From NCBI GenBank assembly GCA_035513655.1, contig DATKBV010000029.1, forward strand, positions 1 to 31,800: a DNA stretch of 31,800 nucleotides, in the 5' to 3' direction. The DNA is from GCA-2726245 sp035513655. GTDB lineage: Bacteria; Planctomycetota; Planctomycetia; Pirellulales; Pirellulaceae. Position numbers and translations under genes: made by a program. Position 1 is the stretch's first letter, and each line of letters starts with the position of its first letter. Below, one piece after another: positions 1-8,548 of this stretch. The notes below the pieces were generated by a model that saw only the letters and a list, made by a program, of their open reading frames with translations, was not told the origin of the DNA and ran no database searches.

Positions 1-146
1 TTCGCAACAGGTCAGCGACTGGTATCGCACCTGCCGAACAACCCTTCCCTCCCGGCCAAAAAGAGGGTGTAATGGATACTCAATCCTCGCGATGCCCTGG
101 TAGCGGGCATCAAAAACAGAACTCTGGCGACCGTGGCTACGCCAAA
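1..146. other. intergenic, no gene seen
   Basis: I see no credible gene here. The only structure is a short inverted repeat, GATGCCC at 91-97 and GGGCATC at 105-111, with a 7-nt loop. It lies just past the stop codon of the minus-strand rlmKL gene and could be a weak terminator, but no T-run follows it on the minus strand. Confidence 0.4.
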
Positions 147-2285
147 CTACGGTGTGACAGGGCAGACGATTCGCCAGCAGCGGTGAATTCGTCGGTTGCG
201 GAAGTCCTCGGGGACCGTGTGCTTGCTGATCTCGCGGATCTCCGGCACCGCTAGGCCGGCTTCGTCAAGCTTGAATCGTCGGAAGTTCGTCGAAAAATAG
301 ACAATGCCGCCAGGGACCATCCGCCGGATGACGCCGGAAAGAAGTTCGACGTGGTCTCGTTGGATGTCCCAGTCCTCTTCAGTTCGCTTGCTGTTCGAGA
401 AAGTCGGCGGGTCGACGAAGGCGAGATCATACTTCTCGTTTGCCGCCGGGTCTCGCAAGAAGCCCCTCGCGTCGTTCCGCAAGTATCGATGCTCCGGGCC
501 GTCGAATCCGTTCGCCGCCATATTGCGTTTGGCCCAATCGAGATAGCTGCGCGTCCAATCCACCGTTGTTGTTCGCGTTGCCCCGCCGCTTGCCGCATAA
601 ACGGTGAACGCTCCCGTATAGGCAAACAGATTTAAAAAGTTGGTTCCCGCGGCTTCCTTGCGAACCATTGATCGCGTGATCCGATGGTCGAGGAACAATC
701 CGGTATCGACGTAGTCAGACAAGTTCACGATGAACTGCAGTCCCCCTTCGTTGACTTTGATTTCGTATTGTCGTCCGGCGAGATGTTCGTGTTGCTTGGC
801 TCCGCGCTGGCGTTCGCGGCGTTTGAAGAAGATCTTGTCGGACGGCACGTCCAGCGCCTCGCCCGCCGTTTGCACCATCAGGTCAAGCCAATCGGCGTGT
901 TGCCCCAGGTCGCGTTCGTGAGGACGCTCGTACTCGGCGATGTGCAAGTGATCTTCATAGCGATCGACGACCAGCGGAATCTCCGGGATGTCGCGTTCGT
1001 AGATCCGGAAGCAGGTGATACCTTGCTTTGTGGGCCAGCGGCGAAGATGCCGCGCGCGTTTCTTGAGTCGACTGCGGAACAACTCGGCCTGCTCGCGCCC
1101 CTTCTCGGTGATGCCGCCGAAGACTGGCAGCTCCTTCGGCGGACGTTGGCCGTCGTTGGGGCGCGGGCCGTGGAATTGATAGTAAGTACACTCAATGCGG
1201 CCGTTGTATAATTTGCGTCGCCGGTCGGCGGGACGTTGAATGAGCGACTCGAAATCGGGATACGAAGTGATAATGTAATGCGACCACGTCGGCAGCGAGC
1301 GCAAAACTTCCGGAATCGATTGATACAGCTCGCGCCACTCCCACAGCTCGCCGAGCCGCTCTCCGTAGGGTGGGTTCGTGACGAGACAGCCGTATTTGCG
1401 CTGACTTGCCAGAGCATCGAAAGCGCGACGTTGGAAGTGGACCTGCTCGGCCACGCCTGCGCGTTCGGCGTTCTGTCTTGCCGCGTACAGGGCTCCTTGA
1501 TCGATGTCAGTTCCTACCAGCCGCTCTTCAAACGGAGGCAACACCAAGTCCTTGGCCTCCTGCTTTGCCTCACCCCACAGCCGATCTGCGAACTGAGGCC
1601 ATTGCTCGGCGGGAAAACTTCGCGCGATGCCTGGGGCGATATTGCGTCCGATCAAGGCAGCTTCGATCGGCAGCGTGCCGCTGCCGCAAAACGGATCGAG
1701 GAACGGACGTTCGTGATTCCAAAAACTCAACTGGACCATAGCCGCTGCCAATGTCTCCTTCAAAGGAGCTTCCGCGGCTTGCAGTCGGTAGCCTCGTTTG
1801 TGCAAGCTGGGTCCCGTGGTATCGATCGTCAGGGTTGCCAAGTCGTTCAACAGTGCGATTTCGACCTTGAAGGTCGCACCCGTTTCCGGCAATGTCTGCA
1901 CTCCATGAGCGGCGAGCAGGCTCTCGACAATCGCCTTCTTCACCGCCCGTTGACACGCCGGGACGCTCGATAGCTGGGACTTCAGCGAGCGGCCGATCAC
2001 GGGAAATTGACCGTCTTTGGGAATCCAGCTTGCCCACGGCAATGCCTTCGTTGTCTCGAACAAGGCATCGAAATCCGCGGCGTCAAAACTCGCCACGTGT
2101 ACGAGAACTCGATCCGCGGTCCTCAGCCACAAATTCGCGCGACAAATTGCGGACAAGTCACCGAAAAAGTGAACTCTCCCCGGATCGCCGATCCGAGCTT
2201 CGTAACCGAGCGCAGCCAGCTCTCGCTTCACGACGGCTTCTAGCCCGAACGCCGTGGTCGCGATTAAGTCGAGCTGCTGAGTCAT
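147..2285 (-). CDS. rlmKL: bifunctional 23S rRNA (guanine-N2)/(guanine-N7)-methyltransferase RlmKL
   Basis: This cytoplasmic enzyme uses S-adenosylmethionine to methylate two guanines of 23S rRNA (G2445 N2 and G2069 N7 in E. coli numbering). The 712-residue product is close to the 702 residues of the E. coli protein. Residues about 40-155 fit a THUMP RNA-binding domain. The RlmL half carries a DPFCGSGT SAM motif at 197-204 and the N2-methyltransferase motif NPPY at 304-307. The RlmK half begins near 480 and carries LNLFAYTG near 551 and DPPTFSNS at 625-632. I place the start at 2285 because MTQQLDLIATT is the usual N-terminus. A GTG at 2351 would add 22 residues but lies inside the hairpin at 2332-2382. 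No strong ribosome binding site is visible. The gene stands alone and is divergent from the secreted protein gene at 2625. Confidence 0.95.
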   Translation of the reverse strand: MTQQLDLIATTAFGLEAVVKRELAALGYEARIGDPGRVHFFGDLSAICRANLWLRTADRVLVHVASFDAADFDALFETTKALPWASWIPKDGQFPVIGRSLKSQLSSVPACQRAVKKAIVESLLAAHGVQTLPETGATFKVEIALLNDLATLTIDTTGPSLHKRGYRLQAAEAPLKETLAAAMVQLSFWNHERPFLDPFCGSGTLPIEAALIGRNIAPGIARSFPAEQWPQFADRLWGEAKQEAKDLVLPPFEERLVGTDIDQGALYAARQNAERAGVAEQVHFQRRAFDALASQRKYGCLVTNPPYGERLGELWEWRELYQSIPEVLRSLPTWSHYIITSYPDFESLIQRPADRRRKLYNGRIECTYYQFHGPRPNDGQRPPKELPVFGGITEKGREQAELFRSRLKKRARHLRRWPTKQGITCFRIYERDIPEIPLVVDRYEDHLHIAEYERPHERDLGQHADWLDLMVQTAGEALDVPSDKIFFKRRERQRGAKQHEHLAGRQYEIKVNEGGLQFIVNLSDYVDTGLFLDHRITRSMVRKEAAGTNFLNLFAYTGAFTVYAASGGATRTTTVDWTRSYLDWAKRNMAANGFDGPEHRYLRNDARGFLRDPAANEKYDLAFVDPPTFSNSKRTEEDWDIQRDHVELLSGVIRRMVPGGIVYFSTNFRRFKLDEAGLAVPEIREISKHTVPEDFRNRRIHRCWRIVCPVTP

Positions 2286-2331
2286 GGGGACGTTTTCGGT
2301 GAGCACGGATTGTATTAAGGGGATCGGCACG

Positions 2332-2382
2332 CCTCTTTCTTCTCCAATCACCGCCCCCGGCGGTGATTGGAGAAGAAAGAGG
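2332..2382. repeat. perfect 24-bp inverted repeat (hairpin)
   Basis: Arms at 2332-2355 and 2359-2382 are perfect reverse complements around a 3-nt CCC loop. The arms carry TCTCCAATCACCG and its complement. The element sits about 47 bp upstream of the rlmKL ATG. No T-run follows on either strand, so a plain Rho-independent terminator is not supported. It may be a REP-like or mobile palindrome, or an element folding in the rlmKL 5' leader. Confidence 0.85.
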
Positions 2383-2624
2383 GGTGGTTGGTGTCTCGCG
2401 AGTTATAGTCGTCAAACCAATCCTCCACCGGCACGGGGCCGGATGGGGAGATTAAATCAACAGGCCGCTCGTCTGGCAGGTGAATTAGTTAACCGTATCG
2501 CCCAAACACACCGTCGTACATGGGCACGCCGCCGTTTCCCCCTCGACGCACATAAGTCTTGAAGCAAAATCCGAGGCGTGGCAAGATAGTGCCAGAAGTT
2601 CCTGAGATCGAATCGAGAATTGCC

Positions 2625-3428
2625 ATGCCACGATGGAAACACGCCGCGATACTCGCACTCGTCATGTACGGACTGCTGGCTCAATCTGCTGTCAGCCACG
2701 AAGTGGACGACGAGCCGAAACGTGTGACGGCCACCAGCACCCTCGAATTGCGAGAGTTGGTTGGCCAGGAAGTCGCGGTTTACGGCACGATCGAATCGAC
2801 CGGTAAGTCACCAAGCGGCCATCAGTTTTTGAATTTCTACGGCAAACAAGTCTCTGTGTTTTGTCGTCAGGATGATGTTCTCAAGTTTAAGGACGGTGCG
2901 CCCGCGGATCTTTACGCTAACAAGGAGGTCGAAGTCACGGGCCAGCTCTCGTTGTTCAACGGCAAATTGCAGCTTACCTTAACGACCCCCGAAAAGATCC
3001 GGCTACTGAAGGAAACGGCGGGTCATGCACCGCCCAAAACTGTCGAGCTGAAACTGATCGGACGCGAGGCCTGGATGAGCCCGGCCGGTTTGCGATATCA
3101 GGGGCGTGATCCCGAGGGGCTGAACCGTGTCGAGCATATCGAGCGTCACACGCGGGACATCCCAAACCGTGAGGGTCCGCATGGCGTCTTCGATGGCGGC
3201 AAGGAAGTTGCCTTTGCGGTGATTGACGAAGCTTGGGAATTAGCGGAAAAAGCCAAACTGCGAGCGAACGTCGAAGGCGACCGCAGCTCGTACCTGGTGC
3301 GGATGCGCCGGCGAGTCGGATATCTCGGTGGCCAAACTGGCAAGGAACGTGGCAATCCGCCTCTTGACCGCGTCTTTATTGTTTTTGAAACTGACACCAA
3401 GAATATTGTTACTGCTTTCCCGAGATAA
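2625..3428 (+). CDS. secreted OB-fold protein with possible BECR-type C-terminal domain
   Basis: This 267-residue exported protein starts with a signal peptide (residues 1-24, ending near AVSHE). Residues about 39-128 resemble an OB-fold, with alternating strands around VAVYGTIEST, EVEVTGQLSL and LQLTLTTPE. Residues about 150-267 form a second domain with HIERH at 171-175, HGVFDGG, VIDEAWELA, RVGYLGG and a C-terminal RVFIVFETDTKNIVTAFP. That order of a His helix, a Gly loop and a last strand ending in T-x-F-P recalls BECR-fold RNases (barnase-EndoU-ColicinE5-RelE), but I cannot confirm homology. A TTG start at 2559 was rejected because the ATG at 2625 gives a clean signal peptide. The next gene follows after 7 bp, so the two are probably co-transcribed. 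Confidence 0.75.
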   Translation: MPRWKHAAILALVMYGLLAQSAVSHEVDDEPKRVTATSTLELRELVGQEVAVYGTIESTGKSPSGHQFLNFYGKQVSVFCRQDDVLKFKDGAPADLYANKEVEVTGQLSLFNGKLQLTLTTPEKIRLLKETAGHAPPKTVELKLIGREAWMSPAGLRYQGRDPEGLNRVEHIERHTRDIPNREGPHGVFDGGKEVAFAVIDEAWELAEKAKLRANVEGDRSSYLVRMRRRVGYLGGQTGKERGNPPLDRVFIVFETDTKNIVTAFPR

Positions 3429-3435
3429 GGAAATC

Positions 3436-3723
3436 ATGAGTACGGAAGAGATACCCTACATCTGCGAGTGTGAGTTCTGCGAACAAGGTCTGCTTCGATT
3501 CCGGTCGTGCCCCGAATGCGAAGCAATCTGCGCAGTCTGTGATGAATGTGAGTTGGTCTGGGAGGATATTGGCGAGGTGAGTGACGATCCCAGCGTCAAA
3601 GCGGCGAGCGCCTATCCGCGCTGCCCTGTGTGTGGCGCAAAGGAGAAGGGTTGGCCGGCGCTCGAGTTTGAAGAGATCCAAGACGCCGAACTGGAAGACT
3701 ATATCGCCGACGAATCGGTGTGA
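3436..3723 (+). CDS. small Cys-rich (zinc-ribbon-like) protein
   Basis: This is a 95-residue protein with no signal peptide. Its cysteines are grouped as CECEFC, CPEC, CAVCDEC and CPVC, which suggests a structural zinc ribbon or rubredoxin-like knuckle. The C-terminus is acidic (EFEEIQDAELEDY). An AAGGA ribosome binding site precedes the ATG at 3436. An upstream start at 3328 would overlap the preceding gene by about 100 bp and is rejected. It lies 7 bp behind the OB-fold/BECR-like gene, so a functional link is possible, including accessory or immunity-like roles, but nothing in the sequence proves one. I do not recognise a named family. Confidence 0.8.
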   Translation: MSTEEIPYICECEFCEQGLLRFRSCPECEAICAVCDECELVWEDIGEVSDDPSVKAASAYPRCPVCGAKEKGWPALEFEEIQDAELEDYIADESV

Positions 3724-3769
3724 CGGCGTAGACGGTTCACCGCGGCTACTACATCCAAGGATAAACACT

Positions 3770-4924
3770 ATGACAGCTTCCTGGCATCGTCGGTCGTTTC
3801 TGAAAGGAATTGGAGCCGCGAGTTTGGCGACGGTTGCAACTCGGCTGACCCATGCGGCACCGATGGCGACGCTTAACGACACCCGCGTCATCAGCCACCT
3901 GCAGCACCGCTATCACGGTTGGCCGACGCTGGCTCGTCGTGCAAATGGCGAGTTGCTGGTGGTTTGTTCCGGTGGGCGCGAGACACATGTCTGTCCCTTC
4001 GGCCGCGTCGAGCTGATGCGATCCAAGGATGAGGGGCGCACATGGTCATGGCCCGAAGTGGTCATGGACGGACCGATCGACGATCGTGACGCCGGCATCG
4101 TCGAGACCGCAAAGGGAACGTTGTTGGTCACAACGTTTACATCGCTCGCCTACGAACCACTGTTACAGAAGGCCGAACAAGCCGGTGACTGGGACGAGGC
4201 AAAGTTGACTCGCTGGCAAGCGGCTCATCATCGAATCAATGCCGAACAGCGTCAGGCAGCGCTCGGCGTTTGGATCAAGCGATCAACCGATGGCGGTGTG
4301 ACGTGGTCCGGAAGATACGACAGCTTGGTCAACAGCCCGCACGGGCCGATTCAATTGGCGGACGGGCGGCTGCTCTATGCCGGCAAGGATCTGTGGCGCG
4401 AGCCGCATCGCGTGGGAGTGTGCGAATCGAACGACGATGGGAAAACCTGGAATTGGTTGTCAGACATCCCGACGCGAGACGGCGACGATCACAATCAGTA
4501 TCACGAACTGCACGCGATCGAGGCTGCGGACGGCAGCATCATCGTTCACATTCGCAATCACAATGCCAAGAACTTACGCGAGACGTTGCAGTGCGAATCG
4601 ACGGACGGCGGAAAGACTTGGTCCGAGCCGCATACGATCGGTGTGTGGGGACTCCCGTCACACCTGCTTCGACTACGAGACGATCGTCTCGTGATGAGTT
4701 ACGGCCACCGACGTGCCCCGCTCGGCAATCAAGCCCGTATCAGCGAGGATCATGGGCGAACGTGGTCGGAACCATTGCTTCTCTCGAGCGACGGTGCCTC
4801 GGGCGACCTCGGCTACCCTTCGTCGGTGCAATTGACGGACGGATCGTTACTGACCGTTTGGTACGAATCCTTAAAAGCTCCTCCATTCGCCCAGTTGCGG
4901 CAGGTACACTGGAACCTCGCCTAA
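3770..4924 (+). CDS. Tat-exported sialidase-like BNR-repeat exo-enzyme
   Basis: This 384-residue protein should act outside the cytoplasm on sialylated or similar glycans. It begins with a twin-arginine signal (RRSFLKGI at 7-14, then a hydrophobic stretch to about 30). Five Asp-box motifs of the form S-x-D-x-G-x-T-W lie near residues 85, 172, 220, 277 and 325, which marks a six-bladed sialidase-type propeller. The ATG at 3770 is preceded by AAGGA at a fitting distance. The gene lies 46 bp after the Cys-rich gene and 53 bp before the PhoD-like gene on the same strand. The substrate cannot be read from the sequence. Planctomycete members of this family are often annotated as exo-alpha-sialidases without biochemical proof. 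Confidence 0.88.
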   Translation: MTASWHRRSFLKGIGAASLATVATRLTHAAPMATLNDTRVISHLQHRYHGWPTLARRANGELLVVCSGGRETHVCPFGRVELMRSKDEGRTWSWPEVVMDGPIDDRDAGIVETAKGTLLVTTFTSLAYEPLLQKAEQAGDWDEAKLTRWQAAHHRINAEQRQAALGVWIKRSTDGGVTWSGRYDSLVNSPHGPIQLADGRLLYAGKDLWREPHRVGVCESNDDGKTWNWLSDIPTRDGDDHNQYHELHAIEAADGSIIVHIRNHNAKNLRETLQCESTDGGKTWSEPHTIGVWGLPSHLLRLRDDRLVMSYGHRRAPLGNQARISEDHGRTWSEPLLLSSDGASGDLGYPSSVQLTDGSLLTVWYESLKAPPFAQLRQVHWNLA

Positions 4925-4977
4925 GCAGCGTCTGTTAGACGTCTGGCGTACTTCAACATTTTGAGGACTTCACCGCG

Positions 4978-7290
4978 ATGCGAGCACTTTCCAGAAGGTT
5001 GGCTTTGAAACTGATGGGGTTGGGATCGGCATTGTTAGGAGTTGGGCGCACTAGTCACGCAGCACCTTCGCCCGTCAGCGTGCCCACGATCGTTGGCCCC
5101 TGGAGCAAAACGCATGATCGCGTGTGGCTGAGCGGTGATTGTTGGGCGAACCCGATGGAAGATTGGCGGATCGTGGAGGGTGCGGCCGAATGTCAATCAT
5201 CCGGTGGCAACCGCAACATTCAGCTGATTACGCACGAGCTGACAAACGCGGCGGGCTCGTTCGAGATGTCCGTCGAAGTGACGCTCGCGGAAGCCACGCG
5301 CCAAGACGGAGGCGTTGGCTTCCGCGTTGGCGTCCGCAGCGACATCCGTGAATGTCGCAGCAACTGTTTCGCTCCAGGAGGTTTGCATGCTGGGTTGATG
5401 GCGGGCGAATTGATCCTCGGTCGCCAGCGAGTGCCTGTCGAAGGGGCGGCGAAGCCAAGACAAATCACACTACGGCTGACCGGTGCGCCGAAAGGCGGGC
5501 AAGTCGTTCTTCAATTAACCGCCATCGATGCAGCGGGCAAAGAACTGGGCTCCCTGAGTCAGAGCGTTCCCGCGGATGCCGTGCTCGGCAATGTCGCGCT
5601 CGTTAACAACTTCGATCCAAAACTGAGGAACGGCCAGGCTAGTCGTTATCGTTTTCGCAATTGGTCCGTCGGCGGCGATGCTTTCACGGTAGATGCCCAA
5701 CGCAAGTTTGGTCCGATCCTGTGGTCGATGTACTCGCTGAGCGACTCTCGAAGTGATGAAGGTTTTGTCCTCAAGATCAGTGCGCTGACAGGGCCATTAG
5801 GCGAAGCCGACAACAAGTCGATCGAGTTGCACGTCGAGCGGGATGGTCAGTGGAACGCACTCGGCACAGCCCAGCTTGACACGGATGCGTGGACGGCGAC
5901 ATTCCGCATCGCGAACTGGAACGAGCAAGCGGCAGCTCGTTATAAGCTTGTCTACCACGAGCAACATACCGACAGTTCGCGGACCGTCGACCAGTGGACG
6001 GGGACGATCAAGGCGAATCCTGTCGGACGTCCGTTGCGTCTCGGGGCGCTAACGTGCCAAAAGGATTACGGGTTTCCTTACGCTCCCGTCGCTAACAATC
6101 TGGTGAAGCTTGATCCCGACATGTTGTATTTTTCCGGCGATCAGCTCTACGAGGATCATGGCGGATTCGGCATCATCCGTGATCCAGCCGAGCCGGCGAT
6201 CCTCAACTACTTACGCAAGTTCTACATGTTCGGCTGGGCGTTTCGCGAAGCAATGCGCGATCGACCGACGGTTTGTATCCCCGACGATCACGATGTGTTT
6301 CAAGGCAACATCTGGGGCGAGGGCGGCGCGCCGATGACGGACGGGAATACTTCGTCCCAAGGAGGCTATCGCGAACCGGCGAGGATGGTCAATGTGGTTC
6401 ACAAGACGTGTGCCAGCCATCATCCCGACTATTTCGATCCAACACCTTGCAAGCAAGACATTAGCGTCTACTACGGCGACCTGGTCTATGGCGGGGTGAG
6501 CTTCGCGATCTTGGGCGATCGTCAATTCAAGAGCGGCCCCGAGCGAGTCGAAACAGGAAGCGGGCGCGCGGACCACGTGATGGATCCAAACTTCGATACA
6601 TCGGTTCTCGATAAACCGGGACTCGTCCTGCTCGGCGAGCGGCAAGAGAAGTTCCTCGAACACTGGTGTGACGATTGGCGCGGCCACAACATGAAAGTGC
6701 TGCTTAGCCAGACCGTGTTTGCCGGAGTCGCGACGCATCACGGCCGCTTTGACGGTTACCTCAAAGCAGATCTCGACTCAGGCGGCTGGCCGCAAACACC
6801 CCGCAACAACGCTCTCCGCATTCTGCGCCGAGGTATGCCGCTGCATATCAACGGTGACCAACATCTCACCACGTTGGTGCAGTACGGTGTCGACGAACAA
6901 CGGGACAGCTGCTGGTCCTTCTGCACGCCGGCCATCAGTGCGGGATATCCACGCTGGTGGCGACCGGATGAACTGGACTTGCCGCACGAAAACCGGCCGT
7001 CACACGGGTTACCAAACACCGGCGAGTACCTGGATGGCTTTGACAATCGTGCTTACGTCTACGCCGTTGGCAATCCGGAGGTTGGCACCGAGAAGAATCG
7101 CTATGATCTGGCTCATCAAAAAGGAAGCGGCTTTGGCCTGGTGACGATTGATACAGAGGCCAAGACTTACAAGTTGGAAGCCTTTCGCTTTCTGTGTGAT
7201 CCGACTGATGGCAGGGGCGATAACCAGTTCCCTGGCTGGCCGATAACGATCCATCAGCAGGAGAACGCTGGTGACAACGTCATCGGTTAA
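4978..7290 (+). CDS. PhoD-like metallophosphatase, Tat-exported
   Basis: This 770-residue protein is predicted to be an exported phosphodiesterase/phosphomonoesterase of the calcineurin-like PhoD family. The N-terminus has a Tat-like signal (SRRLALKLMG, processed near residue 29). Residues about 50-250 form a beta-rich region (laminin-G-like or jelly-roll appearance). The catalytic part starts near 355 and shows the metal-ligand motifs GDQLYEDHGG near 387, PDDHD at 435-439 and NGDQH at 625-629. Classical PhoD enzymes use Fe/Ca. At 770 residues it is longer than typical PhoD (about 550) because of the N-terminal domain. It ends 6 bp from the convergent SMP-30 gene. Its phosphate role is inferred from the family; the related PhoX-like gene is 1.3 kb downstream. 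Confidence 0.88.
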   Translation: MRALSRRLALKLMGLGSALLGVGRTSHAAPSPVSVPTIVGPWSKTHDRVWLSGDCWANPMEDWRIVEGAAECQSSGGNRNIQLITHELTNAAGSFEMSVEVTLAEATRQDGGVGFRVGVRSDIRECRSNCFAPGGLHAGLMAGELILGRQRVPVEGAAKPRQITLRLTGAPKGGQVVLQLTAIDAAGKELGSLSQSVPADAVLGNVALVNNFDPKLRNGQASRYRFRNWSVGGDAFTVDAQRKFGPILWSMYSLSDSRSDEGFVLKISALTGPLGEADNKSIELHVERDGQWNALGTAQLDTDAWTATFRIANWNEQAAARYKLVYHEQHTDSSRTVDQWTGTIKANPVGRPLRLGALTCQKDYGFPYAPVANNLVKLDPDMLYFSGDQLYEDHGGFGIIRDPAEPAILNYLRKFYMFGWAFREAMRDRPTVCIPDDHDVFQGNIWGEGGAPMTDGNTSSQGGYREPARMVNVVHKTCASHHPDYFDPTPCKQDISVYYGDLVYGGVSFAILGDRQFKSGPERVETGSGRADHVMDPNFDTSVLDKPGLVLLGERQEKFLEHWCDDWRGHNMKVLLSQTVFAGVATHHGRFDGYLKADLDSGGWPQTPRNNALRILRRGMPLHINGDQHLTTLVQYGVDEQRDSCWSFCTPAISAGYPRWWRPDELDLPHENRPSHGLPNTGEYLDGFDNRAYVYAVGNPEVGTEKNRYDLAHQKGSGFGLVTIDTEAKTYKLEAFRFLCDPTDGRGDNQFPGWPITIHQQENAGDNVIG

Positions 7291-7296
7291 AGCGAA

Positions 7297-8241
7297 TCAA
7301 TCCCATGCGGGGTAGGCGACTTGTCCGGGAATTGCCACTCGGGTCTTAAACAGTGTCTTGCCAGCCGTGATGTAAATCGTTCGTCCATCGGTTCCGCCGA
7401 ATGCCAGGTTGGTGAGAACGTCTTCGCGAATTGGGATGCACGACTTCAAATCCCCGGTCGGCGTAACGACATAGATTGCAGGAGGAACGTCCGCGGTCTC
7501 GTGAGGTCCGCGCGGGGACATAATACCGGCCGCGATATAGAGGTTGCCTTCCATGTCGAGCCGCATCCCATCGCCGCCTCGGCCCGGCGCAAGATCGATG
7601 ACGACGCGTTGATTGGATGGATTGCCGGCCTCATCGAGATCGAACGACCAGATCTTTCGGTTGCCGCCGACCGTTGGGCAACTGTCGACCAGGTACAGCC
7701 GCTGCGAGTCTTGTGTGACGGCGATGCCGTTGGGACGCTCGATGGCGGGTTGCCGCAGGATGCGAGTAACACCGCCGTCGAGATCGATTCGATAGACGCC
7801 TTCGATCTCCATCTCCATCTGCGAGCGATCGCCGTAGCAGGGATCGGTGAAGTAGATTCGTCCTTTCCCGTCGACACAGATATCGTTCGGTGCATTGTAG
7901 CGAACTCCGTCGAAGCGTTCCGTCAACACTTGGTAACCGCCGGTTTCGAGATTCGTGCGCGTAATTCGTCGGCCACCACCTGGCCCAAACTCGGCACCTT
8001 CGCAGTGCAGCAGTCGCCCTTGCCGATCGAAGGTGTTCCCGTTCGTACGACCACTCGGTTCGCGGAACACGCTTCGCGTGCCGTCCGGTGCGAGCCTCAT
8101 GATCCGATTGTTTTCGATGTCCGAGAAGAAGACCGTTCCATCGGCATGCACCGCCGGCCCCTCGGTAAAGGCCAGCGACGTCGCCGTTGTTATCGGCAAA
8201 GCACCTTCGGGCTCGACGAGTTCGGTAAAGCGGCTCGACAC
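7297..8241 (-). CDS. SMP-30/gluconolactonase/LRE family protein
   Basis: This 314-residue six-bladed propeller resembles gluconolactonases and senescence marker protein-30, which open sugar lactones using one divalent metal. Metal-site candidates are Glu27 (FTEGP), Asn119 or its neighbours (NAPND), Asn171 (RPNGI) and Asp224 (GGDGMRLD). No signal peptide is visible, so it is probably cytoplasmic. The start is a GTG at 8241, chosen because GAGGA lies about 8 nt upstream and the length fits the family. It converges on the PhoD-like gene, with only 6 bp between the stop codons. The exact lactone substrate cannot be assigned. Confidence 0.9.
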   Translation of the reverse strand: MSSRFTELVEPEGALPITTATSLAFTEGPAVHADGTVFFSDIENNRIMRLAPDGTRSVFREPSGRTNGNTFDRQGRLLHCEGAEFGPGGGRRITRTNLETGGYQVLTERFDGVRYNAPNDICVDGKGRIYFTDPCYGDRSQMEMEIEGVYRIDLDGGVTRILRQPAIERPNGIAVTQDSQRLYLVDSCPTVGGNRKIWSFDLDEAGNPSNQRVVIDLAPGRGGDGMRLDMEGNLYIAAGIMSPRGPHETADVPPAIYVVTPTGDLKSCIPIREDVLTNLAFGGTDGRTIYITAGKTLFKTRVAIPGQVAYPAWD

Positions 8242-8548
8242 GGTTTGGTCCTCGGAGCAATCGATGGAGGTGATTCGAGGCAGACGACTGGAGCTTTACG
8301 TTAACAAGTGCCGGTCGATTCGCAAAGCGCGCGCTGCCCTGTTGCTGGACGCGGCCGGATCAGCATCTGTCACGAGTGGGGTGGCTTGTGTGCCTGTTGG
8401 GCTATTGTCTTAACGTGTTCTTCACGCAGGCTTCGCACAATCATCATCGTCGTAGGCTAGTTTTTTATTCCGGTTGAAGGCGTGCAGATCTTAGCTTCTG
8501 CATCAGTTTGTCTGCGGCCCTGCCGCCCTACGGAGAGGGAGTTTACTC
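8242..8548. other. intergenic region between divergent SMP-30 and PhoX-like genes
   Basis: About 307 bp with no gene I can support. It must hold the promoters of both divergent genes. The PhoX-like gene has a purine-rich ribosome binding site (GGAGAGGGA, about 8531-8539). A single CTGTCAC at 8367-8373 resembles half a Pho box, but the required direct partner is missing. Confidence 0.5.

Noticed and set aside
91..111. Terminator after rlmKL
   Set aside because: The stem is only 7 bp and no T-run follows on the minus strand; it is noted only as a weak hairpin.
684..1211. 175-residue plus-strand frame inside rlmKL
   Set aside because: It is antisense to a strongly conserved gene, without motifs or a ribosome binding site; GC-rich shadow frames are common here.
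2559..2624. TTG start extending the OB-fold protein upstream
   Set aside because: The extension adds charged residues before a clean signal peptide, while the ATG at 2625 gives a normal N-terminus.
8367..8373. CTGTCAC half Pho-box upstream of the PhoX-like gene
   Set aside because: A Pho box needs two direct 7-bp repeats at fixed spacing; only one half is present, so chance is the best explanation.
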